Source: Clostridiales bacterium (lineage in GTDB: Bacteria > Bacillota > Clostridia > Lachnospirales > Lachnospiraceae). From it: a stretch of 37,417 nucleotides of DNA. The stretch spans positions 1 through 37,417 of the forward strand of contig JAJBUA010000094.1 of the NCBI GenBank assembly GCA_020860565.1. The letters are read 5' to 3'. Below the pieces are notes generated by a model. The model did not search any database. It was not told where the DNA came from and saw only the letters and a list, made by a program, of their open reading frames with translations. Positions within the stretch are counted from its first letter, which is position 1. Each line of letters opens with the position of its first letter. Positions 16,426-25,567 of the stretch are shown here, one piece after another. Position numbers and translations under genes: made by a program.

Positions 16426-19095
16426 TCATGTTCCGTCCCAGCGGTTTTTCAGCTTTGTCTGGATGCGGTACAGCGTATTCAATGCGTCAATCGGAGTCAT
16501 CTGCGTCAGATCCATATCATGGATTTCTTTCATGATTTCTTCTTCTTTCACTGTCTCAAAAAGTGTGAGCTGAGTCATTTCCAGATCATCCGGCTTCGGC
16601 ACTGACTTGTGCGCGGCAGGAACCGCGCCTGACTGGGCAATTTCTCTTGTCCTTGATGCCAGATCAGAACTTACCAGTTCTTCTACCAGTTCCTTGGCTC
16701 GCTGGATCACCGAATCCGGCACACCTGCCAGCTTTGCAACCTGGATCCCATAGCTTTTATCCGCGCCGCCCTTCACGATCTTGCGCAGGAATACAATATC
16801 ATCTCCCTGCTCCTTTACCGCAATGCAATAATTATTCACGCCGCTCATGATGCCTTCAAGCTCCGTCAGCTCATGATAATGCGTCGCAAAGAGAGTTTTT
16901 GCGCCAAGCAGACGGGGATTGCTGATATGCTCAATCACCGCCCATGCGATGCTCAGACCGTCAAACGTACTCGTCCCTCGTCCGATCTCGTCCAGGATCA
17001 GCAGGCTGTTTTTCGTGGCGTTGCGCAGAATATTGGCGACCTCTGTCATTTCCACCATAAAAGTACTCTGTCCGGACGCCAGATCATCCGAAGCCCCTAC
17101 ACGCGTAAAAATACGGTCGCAGATACCGATATTTGCCTGATCTGCCGGGACAAAGGAACCAATCTGCGCCATCAGTACGATCAAAGCCGTCTGACGCATA
17201 TAGGTTGATTTTCCCGCCATATTAGGCCCTGTAATGATGGATATCCGTTTCTTCCCGTTATCAAGATATGTGTCATTTGCCACAAACATATCGTTGCGCA
17301 GCATTTTTTCTACAACCGGATGCCGGCCTCCCCGGATTTGGATAATGCCGCGTTCGTTAATCGACGGTTTGACATAATTATTGCGGGTAGCAACCGAAGA
17401 AAGCGACACATAGACATCAATCGCTGCAATCGCTCTCGCTGTTTTCTGAATCCGCACAACCTGAGCCGCCACCTGATCCCTTACCTGACAGAACAGGTCA
17501 TATTCCAGAGAAACCAGTTTATCCTCCGCACCAAGGATCACGTCTTCCAGATTTTTCAGCTCGTCCGTCGTATAACGCTCCGCGTTTGTCAGCGTCTGCT
17601 TACGGATATAATAATCCGGTACCATATCCTTAAAGGAATTGGTTACCTCCAGATAATAGCCAAACACTTTATTGAATTTAATGCGAAGATTTTTAATGCC
17701 GGTTTTTTCCTTTTCCCGTACTTCCAGATCCGCCAGCCAATCTTTCCCCTCGGTACTCGCATGACGCAGACGGTCGGCCTCCTCATCAAATCCCTCGCGA
17801 ATCAGACCTCCCTCCCGCAGCGTAATCGGCGGCTCTTCAACGATCGCCCGTTCAATCAGGTCGTGAACATCCTCCAGAGTATCCAGTTCCTCTTCCAGAG
17901 ATTTCAGTTCTTTGCAGGTAAATTCCCTTAAGATATTTTTGATATGCGGAATCATCGCCAGAGAATTACGAAAAGCCAGCAGATCTCTGGCATTTGCCGT
18001 CTTATAACTGATCCGCCCGATCAGCCGTTCCAGATCATAGATCGGATTCAGGTACTCTCCCAGTTCTTCCCGGCTGATGTAATTCATATTTAATTCTTCA
18101 ATCGCATTCTGACGTTCCAGAATCGATGCCTTCTCAATCAACGGCTGTTCGATCCAGGTTCGCAGCATCCGGGCTCCCATCGCCGTATGCGTCCGGTCAA
18201 GTACCCAGAGCAGGCTTCCCCGCTTCTGTTTTTCCCGCATCGTCTCTAACAGTTCCAGATTACGCCGCGTCGAAGAGTCAATCACCATATAGTTGCCGGA
18301 GGAATACGGTGTAATCGTTGTCATATGGTCAAGCGTGCTTTTCTGCGTTTCATACAGATATCCCAGCACCGCTCCGGCTGCAAGGACTCCGCAATCATAA
18401 TCAGCCAGGCCCAGTCCCTCCAGACTGTTCACATGAAAATGCTCCCGCAGAAGCCTGACGCATGTTTCCTCCTGAAAGTATCGCGCATCTGCTGCGGACG
18501 AGGTAAACGTATGCCGGTTCTTTAGCTCTTCCAGGTCGATTCCTGACATGGCAAAAGCGTCGTTATAAATAATCTCTGACGGTGAAAATTTATTGATCTC
18601 CTCCAGAAGAGACCGTGCCGACGACACTTCAGTTACAAGATAAGCGCCGGTACTGATATCGGCTGCTGAGATCCCGATCTTCTTATCGCCGAGATAGACA
18701 ATCCCCATCAGATAATTATTGCGGGTCTCATCCAGAGCCGCAGAGCTTGTAATAGTTCCCGGAGTGACGACCCGGATCACTTCACGTTTCACCAGCCCTT
18801 TTGCCAGCTTCGGATCCTCCATCTGCTCAGCGATTGCCACTTTATAACCCTTTTGTACCAGACGGCTCAGATAATTATCTACAGCATGATAAGGAACGCC
18901 ACACATCGGTGCGCGTTCCTCCAATCCGCATTCCTTTCCCGTCAGGGTGAGTTCCAGTTCCCGCGACACAGTCTTCGCGTCGTCAAAAAACATCTCATAG
19001 AAGTCACCCAGACGATAAAAGAGAATGCAGTCTTTATATTGTTTTTTCGTCTCCATATACTGGAGCATCATTGGTGATAACCCGGTTCCTGCCAC
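16426..19095 (-). CDS. mutS: DNA mismatch recognition protein MutS
   Basis: 889 residues, a normal MutS1. The mismatch-binding wedge appears in FYRLGDFYEMFFDDA near residue 32. Connector, lever and clamp regions follow, then the ABC ATPase with GPNMAGKSTYM (about 625), the signature region STFMVEMTE, LILDEIGRGTSTFDG and ATHYHEL. The C-terminal tail with the short beta-clamp/MutL contact region is present (MTQLTLFE). It lies 26 bases downstream of the L,D-transpeptidase gene and is probably transcribed from the miaB promoter. Confidence 0.98.
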   Translation of the reverse strand: MAGTGLSPMMLQYMETKKQYKDCILFYRLGDFYEMFFDDAKTVSRELELTLTGKECGLEERAPMCGVPYHAVDNYLSRLVQKGYKVAIAEQMEDPKLAKGLVKREVIRVVTPGTITSSAALDETRNNYLMGIVYLGDKKIGISAADISTGAYLVTEVSSARSLLEEINKFSPSEIIYNDAFAMSGIDLEELKNRHTFTSSAADARYFQEETCVRLLREHFHVNSLEGLGLADYDCGVLAAGAVLGYLYETQKSTLDHMTTITPYSSGNYMVIDSSTRRNLELLETMREKQKRGSLLWVLDRTHTAMGARMLRTWIEQPLIEKASILERQNAIEELNMNYISREELGEYLNPIYDLERLIGRISYKTANARDLLAFRNSLAMIPHIKNILREFTCKELKSLEEELDTLEDVHDLIERAIVEEPPITLREGGLIREGFDEEADRLRHASTEGKDWLADLEVREKEKTGIKNLRIKFNKVFGYYLEVTNSFKDMVPDYYIRKQTLTNAERYTTDELKNLEDVILGAEDKLVSLEYDLFCQVRDQVAAQVVRIQKTARAIAAIDVYVSLSSVATRNNYVKPSINERGIIQIRGGRHPVVEKMLRNDMFVANDTYLDNGKKRISIITGPNMAGKSTYMRQTALIVLMAQIGSFVPADQANIGICDRIFTRVGASDDLASGQSTFMVEMTEVANILRNATKNSLLILDEIGRGTSTFDGLSIAWAVIEHISNPRLLGAKTLFATHYHELTELEGIMSGVNNYCIAVKEQGDDIVFLRKIVKGGADKSYGIQVAKLAGVPDSVIQRAKELVEELVSSDLASRTREIAQSGAVPAAHKSVPKPDDLEMTQLTLFETVKEEEIMKEIHDMDLTQMTPIDALNTLYRIQTKLKNRWDGT

Positions 19096-19121
19096 GTTAT
19101 AAACTCCTTTTTCCTATATCC

Positions 19122-20531
19122 TTACATATCGGCGCAGGCCGGATCGGTCGGATCCCAGGTCTGATCCTCGGGAATCCATTTCTGATAAGGTTTAAAAAAC
19201 GGTCCGGGTACCTCTGAATCATTATACACTTCGACCGCTGTGCCGAGCGCGCAGTTGTCATAAAGCCACTTTGCGTTCGCACAGGTCAGGCGGACACATC
19301 CGTGCGACCGGGTCACGCCGAGCATATTATAACCATAGGTAATCAGATCAGTCGGACTTGTCGACGCATACGTAATCGAATGGAACAGCACCCCGCCGTT
19401 AATCCGGGTCGCATACTGTGTCCAGGTATCATTAATCATAAATCTCCAGCGATATTTCTCCGGAGTATAAAAGGTACCGATCGGCGTATCGTCACCGGTG
19501 GAGGTGAGCATCGATTTAACCGGAATAATATAACCATTGTCTCCATCCGGTGCATACACCGTCGCGCAGTTCAGTTCTTTATTGACCTTAATGATATAAC
19601 TGCTCTGCTTTCCGATGATATCATCTACATCCATAATCAGCGCGCCGGAATTATTGAAGTAGAATTTAAGCCCGTCAATATACTGCCAACCGGTCACAGC
19701 CTGTCCGTTCAGGAAATAATACCGTGCACGGTCGTGATCCACCCAGCCGGTATAATTATTGGCATAAGTCGAACCGTCATCAGAAATATGGATATATTCA
19801 CTGTGATTGGAATAAAATCTGCCCGTATAATCGCCCGGAGCCCCGGAATCCTTGGGAACCAGAACGACTTCCAGATTTGTCAGATAGTCACCGCGGTCAA
19901 CCGTGCCCATCAATTCTTCATTGCAGGCCCAGCCATGCTGCCCGGCATTTGCCGAAACACCCCGGTAATAGACATCATACGTTTTGCCGGCATCCCCCGT
20001 CAGCGCGATCTGAATTGCTTCCACATGAGTGCTGTCTTCCGTACCTCCCGCGAGAATACCGTCTGCCTGCCAGGGAAGATATCCGCCGTTATTGACATAC
20101 ACTCCATAGGTAATGGTGCCCTTGATATCATTTAATACCATGCCGACACGAAGAAGTTCTCCATTTGAACCATACTCCGGAAGAAGTGTAACCGCATTTT
20201 CAACCGCGTTTTGTGCCGGCTCCGCAGATACCAGCGGCATACTGCTGCTCCCGCTGCTGCCGCCGCTGACTACCGCAGCTGTCGGCGCCTGTACCGCAGT
20301 GGATGTCTCAGTTTCTGTCTGTGCCGCAGACGGTGACACCCCATCCACAACAGTCACCGAAGCAGACGGCGCAACCGTAACGGCCGTGCTGGAAGATCCC
20401 GGTCCGGACGTCGATGCGTCCTCTTTCGACTGCCCCGCGACAATCACATCTGCCATCGCGCTCCCCGCTCCCGCGGCAGATGCCGCCAGGCTCAATGCCA
20501 AAATCATCGCGAGTTTTCTGTAGTTTCTCAT
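19122..20531 (-). CDS. Secreted L,D-transpeptidase with ChW and wall-binding repeats
   Basis: 469 residues. An N-terminal signal peptide (about 1-27, ending SAMA) is followed by a Ser/Thr/Ala-rich linker to about residue 110. Two ChW-like repeats (Clostridial hydrophobic with conserved Trp) follow, seen as LPWQADGILAGGTEDSTHVEAI-like and GQHGWACNEELMG-like blocks. One choline-binding-type repeat contains GWQYIDGLKFYFNNSGAL. The C-terminal YkuD domain has the catalytic HGCVRL near residue 410 and an upstream VLFHSITY. Such enzymes form 3-3 cross-links in peptidoglycan. The start overlaps the miaB stop by ATGA, so a cell-wall enzyme is translationally coupled to a tRNA-modification gene. Confidence 0.92.
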   Translation of the reverse strand: MRNYRKLAMILALSLAASAAGAGSAMADVIVAGQSKEDASTSGPGSSSTAVTVAPSASVTVVDGVSPSAAQTETETSTAVQAPTAAVVSGGSSGSSSMPLVSAEPAQNAVENAVTLLPEYGSNGELLRVGMVLNDIKGTITYGVYVNNGGYLPWQADGILAGGTEDSTHVEAIQIALTGDAGKTYDVYYRGVSANAGQHGWACNEELMGTVDRGDYLTNLEVVLVPKDSGAPGDYTGRFYSNHSEYIHISDDGSTYANNYTGWVDHDRARYYFLNGQAVTGWQYIDGLKFYFNNSGALIMDVDDIIGKQSSYIIKVNKELNCATVYAPDGDNGYIIPVKSMLTSTGDDTPIGTFYTPEKYRWRFMINDTWTQYATRINGGVLFHSITYASTSPTDLITYGYNMLGVTRSHGCVRLTCANAKWLYDNCALGTAVEVYNDSEVPGPFFKPYQKWIPEDQTWDPTDPACADM

Positions 20532-21985
20532 TGCTGAACCTCCATGTTTTTTTCGGGCATTCCCATATAATAAAATCCCTTTGATTCGATCAGCCTGACC
20601 GGTACAATCTTACCAATCAGCGAATCATCTCCGGGAAAATGCACTAAATAATTACCGCTCGTCCGTCCGGTTACATATCCCTGCTGATGATCATTCCGAC
20701 ACTCCACCAGCACATCCTGCACAGCTCCGTCATACCGTCCGCAGACTTCACCGGCTGTCCGCTGCACTTCCTTTAACAGACGGTTAAACCGGTCCTTTGC
20801 CACCTCTTCCGGCACCTGATCCGGCATACCGGCAGCCGGAGTTCCCTGGCGTTTGGAATAAAGGAAGGTAAATGCACTGTCATAGCGGACTCTGCGCACG
20901 ACATCCAGCGTCTCTTCAAAGTCCTCCTCCGTCTCGCCCGGAAATCCAACGATAATATCCGTTGTCAGCGCAATATCCGGAATCGCCGCGCGAATCCGGT
21001 CAACCAACGCAAGATATTGTTCTTTGGTGTATCTTCGATTCATGATCTTTAACAGCCGGCTGCTCCCGGACTGAACCGGCAGATGCAGATGACGGCACAC
21101 CTTATCGCACTCACGCATCGCAGCGATCAGATCATCCGAAAGATCCTTTGGATGGGAAGTCATAAAACGGATCCGCTGCAGGCCATCGACTTCGTTCACC
21201 TGCCGCAGCAACTCCGCAAAGGATATCGGTTTCTCCAGATTCTTACCATAGGAATTAACATTCTGTCCCAGCAGCATAATCTCAATCACGCCCTGCGAAA
21301 CCAGTCTGCGGATCTCAGCAAGAATATCCTCCGGTTTCCGGCTGCGCTCACGTCCCCGCACATAGGGGACAATACAATAGCTGCAGAAATTATCACAGCC
21401 AAACATAATATTGACGCCGGATTTAAACGGGTATTTCCGTTCAACAGGAAGTTCCTCCACAATATCTCCCGCTGAATCCCAGACATCCACAACCATATCT
21501 TTCTCCGTTGCCTGCCTGTACATCAGCTCTGCCAGCTTATAGATATTGTGTGTTCCGAAAATAATATCTACAAAACGATAACTTTTTTTTATTTTTTCTA
21601 CTGCCGATGTCTCCTGCATCATACATCCGCAGAGTGCAATCACCATCTCCGGGTTCTTTTTTTTGATCGAAACAAGCTGCCCCAGATGGCCGTAAACCTT
21701 CTGATCCGCATTATCACGAACCGTACAGGTATTATAAAGGACAAAATCCGCGTTTTCCGAATCCGACTCCTGGTAGCCCATCTGTTTCAGAATGCCAAGA
21801 AGCTTCTCTGAATCTCTCGCATTCATCTGACAGCCGAATGTCTGAATCCGACAGGTAAGCGGGCGCCCAAGCGACTCTTCCCGCTGCCGGGTCAGTTCCC
21901 TCATCTTTTTCATGAAAGCATACTGTCGTTCCGGCTCGGCCGCCGGTATCTGCTCTGAGCATATCGTTTCCGATAACTGATTCAT
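20528..21985 (-). CDS. miaB: tRNA-2-methylthio-N6-dimethylallyladenosine synthase
   Basis: A radical SAM methylthiotransferase that converts i6A37 to ms2i6A37. 485 residues. The N-terminal UPF0004 domain has TFGCQMNARDSEK, NTCTVRDNADQKV and CGCMMQE, carrying the three Cys of the second iron-sulfur cluster. The radical SAM CxxxCxxC lies in GCDNFCSYC near residue 200. The C-terminal TRAM domain (about 420-480) binds tRNA. GGAGG precedes the ATG. It leads the operon miaB, L,D-transpeptidase, mutS, mutL, miaA, PLP-protein. Confidence 0.97.
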   Translation of the reverse strand: MNQLSETICSEQIPAAEPERQYAFMKKMRELTRQREESLGRPLTCRIQTFGCQMNARDSEKLLGILKQMGYQESDSENADFVLYNTCTVRDNADQKVYGHLGQLVSIKKKNPEMVIALCGCMMQETSAVEKIKKSYRFVDIIFGTHNIYKLAELMYRQATEKDMVVDVWDSAGDIVEELPVERKYPFKSGVNIMFGCDNFCSYCIVPYVRGRERSRKPEDILAEIRRLVSQGVIEIMLLGQNVNSYGKNLEKPISFAELLRQVNEVDGLQRIRFMTSHPKDLSDDLIAAMRECDKVCRHLHLPVQSGSSRLLKIMNRRYTKEQYLALVDRIRAAIPDIALTTDIIVGFPGETEEDFEETLDVVRRVRYDSAFTFLYSKRQGTPAAGMPDQVPEEVAKDRFNRLLKEVQRTAGEVCGRYDGAVQDVLVECRNDHQQGYVTGRTSGNYLVHFPGDDSLIGKIVPVRLIESKGFYYMGMPEKNMEVQQ

Positions 21986-22024
21986 AAAATAGGTCTCCCT
22001 CCTGCCTTTGCAGAATCCTTTACC

Positions 22025-22053
22025 ATTATATACATAAAGAAATAAAAATGCAA
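22025..22053 (-). promoter_or_regulatory. Sigma-A promoter of the miaB-mutSL operon
   Basis: -35 TTGCAT (22053-22048), 17-base AT-rich spacer, exact -10 TATAAT (22030-22025), 39 bases before the miaB ATG. It sits in the 111-base gap after the cyclo-ligase gene, where I see no terminator, so read-through may add to expression. Confidence 0.75.
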
Positions 22054-22096
22054 TCGGTGTTTCAAATCGACAGATTTCCGTAAAATTTGTGCCGGT

Positions 22097-22720
22097 TCAC
22101 TCAGAAGACAGCTTATCCGCAGCTTCCTCCTTCCCTGCGTCGATCAGTTCGTCCGGTGTCATAATCCAGTCAGCTCTGCGGTCATCCGCTTCCCGCGGGC
22201 TCGAATCCAGAATCTGAAAAGGATACGCAAGCGCCAGTGTCGGATGATCTGGTTCTCCGGCAAGAAAACGATCGTAATATCCGCCGCCATACCCCAGCCG
22301 GTCTCCTGCACGCGTAAACGCAAGTCCAGGCAAAATCACCAGTGCATCCGGATTCTCTGCCGGCGGGCACGTCTCCACCGGCTCCAGAATTCCCCTGTAA
22401 CCGGGGCTGACATCCGACAAGGCACCGATCTGGTAAAAATGAATCTCTCTTCCGGTTACTCTGGGCACCGCCACAGTTTTCGATGAGTCTAAAAAAGTTC
22501 TTACCAGTCCGGATGTGTCAATCTCACTGCCAAAGGACAGATAACAGTACACGATCCGGCTCTTACTGACCAGATCCAGGCTACAAACGTTATCATAAAT
22601 CTGACGATCCCAAAGTTCTTTTTGCTCTGCCAGAAGTGCGGCCCTCTGCACCTTCATCTGTCTGCGGAGATCCTTTTTGGCACTCGTCAGATCCTTATGA
22701 TCGAATATCACTGATGCCAC
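22097..22720 (-). CDS. 5-formyltetrahydrofolate cyclo-ligase
   Basis: Recycles 5-formyl-THF to 5,10-methenyl-THF with ATP. About 207 residues. The family N-terminus KKDLRRQMKVQRAAL, the substrate region IVYCYLSFGSEIDT, LPGLAFT and the signature RLGYGGGYYDRFL are all present. The start is uncertain: ATG at 22720 and GTG at 22708 both precede the conserved KKDLRR, and both overlap the end of the DUF896 gene. I use the ATG. It is the last gene of the FAD-oxidoreductase/proB operon. Confidence 0.93.
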   Translation of the reverse strand: MASVIFDHKDLTSAKKDLRRQMKVQRAALLAEQKELWDRQIYDNVCSLDLVSKSRIVYCYLSFGSEIDTSGLVRTFLDSSKTVAVPRVTGREIHFYQIGALSDVSPGYRGILEPVETCPPAENPDALVILPGLAFTRAGDRLGYGGGYYDRFLAGEPDHPTLALAYPFQILDSSPREADDRRADWIMTPDELIDAGKEEAADKLSSE

Positions 22721-22928
22721 CATGCTTTTTGCCAAGATCTGTGATCGTGCCATCCGGTTCCAGAATCGAGATCTGATTCAGATTTGCCCTCATATTTGCA
22801 CGAAATACAGCGATAAATTCCTTTCTCAGCCGTGCCTGCTCTTCCTTTTCCGCTTCAGTCAGTCCTTCCGCTTTTGATTTATGATATAATTCATTAATAC
22901 GATCAAGCCTTTTCTGACTCTCGTCCAT
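22695..22928 (-). CDS. DUF896 (YnzC-type) small protein
   Basis: 77 residues, helical and charged, with the family pattern RINELYHKSKAEGLTEAEKEEQARLRKEFI and RANLNQI. Function unknown; in Bacillus subtilis the relative YnzC is linked to the SOS response. GGAGG lies 10 bases before the ATG. The gene is 18 bases after proB, and its 3' end overlaps the cyclo-ligase start, so the three look co-translated. Confidence 0.9.
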   Translation of the reverse strand: MDESQKRLDRINELYHKSKAEGLTEAEKEEQARLRKEFIAVFRANMRANLNQISILEPDGTITDLGKKHGGISDIRS

Positions 22929-22946
22929 GTCGTCTTTTCCTCCGGT

Positions 22947-23816
22947 TCAATAGCTTGTATGGATATATTCCATCAAATCAAAATCATAATTTTCATGTGC
23001 CATAAACAATGTCCCGATATCTTCTCCCTGAATGATATCATGGATAATCTCAATCCTGTCCGCATTTGCAATCACCATGTCCGAACCGCTGTCCGTAGCA
23101 ATACGGGCTGCCATCAGCTTTGTCGACATCCCTCCGGTGCCAACGGAGCTGCCGGACGAATCCTTTCCCATCTCCATCAGTTCCGGGGTAATCGTCTCCA
23201 CATAGCTGATAAACCTCGCATCCGGATTTTTCCGCGGATCGTCAGAATAAAGGCCGTCAATATCAGACAACAGAAGAAGCAGATCCGCGCCAACCAGGGC
23301 CGCAACAATCGCTGACAGGCGGTCATTATCACCAAACTGAATCTCATGAGTAGAAACCGTATCATTTTCATTCACAATCGGAATCGTACCAAGCCGCAGC
23401 AGCTCATCGAACGTATTCTGCGCGTTATAACGTGAGATGTCCCGAATCATCGTATCTTTGGTCATCAGGATCTGAGCGGCGACCTGATTGTACTCCGAAA
23501 AAATCTTCTGATAAACCATCATCAGGCGCGCCTGTCCGACCGCAGCATACGCCTGTTTTTCCGATATGGACTTTGGCCGTTCTCCTCCCAGTGCCTGGCG
23601 TCCGGCGGCAATCGCCCCCGAGGATACCAGAATTACCTCTTTTCCTTCTCCCTTCAGATCACAGATAATACGAATCAGTTTTTCAATCTTGTACAAATTC
23701 AGCTCCCCGGTCTCCCGGTGAGTCAGAGAGGAAGAACCGATCTTAATGACGATCCGTTTTTTATCTTTTAAATTTTCCCGTTCATTGATCATACTCTTTA
23801 TCCTTTTATCTTCCAT
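22947..23816 (-). CDS. proB: Glutamate 5-kinase (lacking PUA domain)
   Basis: First step of proline synthesis: ATP-dependent phosphorylation of glutamate to gamma-glutamyl phosphate. 289 residues. It consists of the amino-acid kinase domain only: KIGSSSLTHRETGELN, VSSGAIAAGR, the PIVNENDTVS segment, LSDIDGLY and GTGGMSTKLMAA. The C-terminal PUA domain of many homologues is absent. A GAGGTGAT site stands 9 bases before the ATG at 23816; an internal ATG at 23792 also has AAAGGA and cannot be excluded. proA, the usual next gene, is not here; DUF896 follows instead. Confidence 0.94.
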   Translation of the reverse strand: MEDKRIKSMINERENLKDKKRIVIKIGSSSLTHRETGELNLYKIEKLIRIICDLKGEGKEVILVSSGAIAAGRQALGGERPKSISEKQAYAAVGQARLMMVYQKIFSEYNQVAAQILMTKDTMIRDISRYNAQNTFDELLRLGTIPIVNENDTVSTHEIQFGDNDRLSAIVAALVGADLLLLLSDIDGLYSDDPRKNPDARFISYVETITPELMEMGKDSSGSSVGTGGMSTKLMAARIATDSGSDMVIANADRIEIIHDIIQGEDIGTLFMAHENYDFDLMEYIHTSY

Positions 23817-23826
23817 AATCTCAGGA

Positions 23827-25452
23827 TCACCTCACAGCTCCGTCCGTCAGCCGCGGCGAATACCGCGATGCGATCGCCTCCGCGACACGAATGCCGTCCA
23901 TGGCTGCCGATGTAATACCTCCCGCATATCCGGCTCCCTCCCCGCAGGGATATAATCCCTTCCACTCACTCTCAAAACGTTCATCTCTCAGAATACGTAC
24001 CGGTGATGAGGTACGGCTCTCAATCCCGGCCAGAACCGCATCCGACCGGTCAAATCCCCGGATCTTTCTGCCAAAAACATCCATTCCTTCCATAAAAGCG
24101 GCAGACAACTCATCCGGAAGCACTTCCCGCAGATTACCATATGTCCACGCTCCCCGGACCTCCGGCCGGATTCCGCCCATCGACGTACTGATACGATTTT
24201 GGCAAAAATCCCTGTAAAGCTGGAGCGGGATCTTTCCTCCTCCCGCCTGAAAGGCCCGTTCTTCTAGCCTGCGCTGCCATGCGATTCCGGCAAGCGGAGA
24301 TGAATCCGCAAAATCATCAGGATTAACCGTCACAATCAAAGCGCTGTTTGCATTCACACCAGCCCGGTCATGGTAGCTCATACCATTAATCGCAAGACGC
24401 CCCGGTTCCGATGAGGCATTGACCACATATCCGCCCGGACACATGCAAAAAGAATAAACGCCCCTGCCGAAAGAAGTCTGTGCCGTTACTTTATAACTGG
24501 CAGGTCCCAGAAGACGGACACACTCCCGGCCATACTGCGCATCATTGATCATGGACTGCGGATGCTGAATCCGCAATCCCACAGCAAATGCCTTTGCAGC
24601 CATCGGAATATCTGCGCGGGACAACATCTCAAACGTATCTCTCGCGCTGTGGCCAATTGCGAGCACCAGTACCTGCGTCGGAATCGTAATCTCGCATCCG
24701 TTTTTCCAATCCTTCACAACGATCCCGCTGATACGCCCCTTCTCCTGGCAGAGTTTCGTCATCTGACTGGCAAAACGCACCTCTCCCCCAATCCGGATGA
24801 TCTCTTCCCGCATATTTTTTACAATCCCGCTCAGGACATCGGTACCGATATGTGGTTTGCTGTCATAAAGAATGGATTCATCCGCTCCAAAGTGATGAAA
24901 GGTTTCAAGCACCAGATGATTTCTCTGAGCCGGATCCTTTACCAGAGTATTGAGCTTCCCGTCCGAAAACGTCCCAGCTCCGCCCTCCCCAAACTGGACA
25001 TTGCACTGCGGATCAAGTTCTCCTCCCGACCAGAAGCTGTCCACTTTTTTACGCCGCGTATCTACATCCTCGCCGCGTTCCAGAATCAACGGCTCATATC
25101 CATATTTTGCCAGCATATATCCGCAAAAGAGACCGGCCGGTCCCGTTCCGATAATCACGGGACGCTCGTGGAGACGCTCCTCTCCGGATTCCGGGAAATG
25201 ATATTCTGTCTCCCTATGAAGCAGTATCTGAGGATGATTTGCTTTATGTACCAGCCGTTTTTCATTTACTGCCGTGACATCAACCACATAGCTAAAATAA
25301 AGTTCCGGCTTTTTCCGCGCATCGAGAGATCTTCTCCGTATTTTAATATTCGAAAGATTTTGCGGTGCGGTATGAAGCAGTTTTGATATTTTTTCCTTTA
25401 TAGCCTCCGGCTCATGATCAACCGGAAGCTTTATCTGATTAATTCTTATCAT
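23827..25452 (-). CDS. FAD-dependent oxidoreductase, COG2509 type
   Basis: 541 residues. After an N-terminal extension of about 95 residues (MIRINQIKLPVDH start, typical of the family), a Rossmann dinucleotide site IGTGPAGLFCGYMLAKYG (101-118) binds FAD, and FGEGGAGTFSDGKLNT is the family signature. The C-terminus PCGEGAGYAGGITSAAMDG closes the FAD site. The physiological substrate is unknown; these proteins are often just called FAD-dependent dehydrogenases. It ends ten bases before proB and appears to head that operon. The promoter I find ends only eight bases before its ATG. Confidence 0.9.
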   Translation of the reverse strand: MIRINQIKLPVDHEPEAIKEKISKLLHTAPQNLSNIKIRRRSLDARKKPELYFSYVVDVTAVNEKRLVHKANHPQILLHRETEYHFPESGEERLHERPVIIGTGPAGLFCGYMLAKYGYEPLILERGEDVDTRRKKVDSFWSGGELDPQCNVQFGEGGAGTFSDGKLNTLVKDPAQRNHLVLETFHHFGADESILYDSKPHIGTDVLSGIVKNMREEIIRIGGEVRFASQMTKLCQEKGRISGIVVKDWKNGCEITIPTQVLVLAIGHSARDTFEMLSRADIPMAAKAFAVGLRIQHPQSMINDAQYGRECVRLLGPASYKVTAQTSFGRGVYSFCMCPGGYVVNASSEPGRLAINGMSYHDRAGVNANSALIVTVNPDDFADSSPLAGIAWQRRLEERAFQAGGGKIPLQLYRDFCQNRISTSMGGIRPEVRGAWTYGNLREVLPDELSAAFMEGMDVFGRKIRGFDRSDAVLAGIESRTSSPVRILRDERFESEWKGLYPCGEGAGYAGGITSAAMDGIRVAEAIASRYSPRLTDGAVR

Positions 25453-25460
25453 ACTTTCCT

Positions 25461-25489
25461 ATTGTATCCACTTTGGCTTTGCTTTTCAA
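25461..25489 (-). promoter_or_regulatory. Sigma-A-like promoter close to the FAD-oxidoreductase start
   Basis: -35 TTGAAA (25489-25484), 17-base spacer, -10 TACAAT (25466-25461). The ATG is eight bases after the -10 box, so an mRNA from it would be leaderless or nearly so. AGGAAAG lies in that interval. The start codon matches the family. Confidence 0.5.
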
Positions 25490-25505
25490 CTGATTTTTCA
25501 TCTCA

Positions 25506-25540
25506 TAAAAAGGAAATCTCTCATAAGAAAAGAATTTCCT
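25506..25540 (-). terminator. Intrinsic terminator of the BofC-like gene
   Basis: On the minus strand AGGAAAT (25540-25534) and ATTTCCT (25517-25511) pair around a 16-base loop. TTTTTA follows. It lies 28 bases past the gene's stop codon. Confidence 0.6.
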
Positions 25541-25567
25541 CTCTGCCGGATTCGTAAAACCCGTTTC

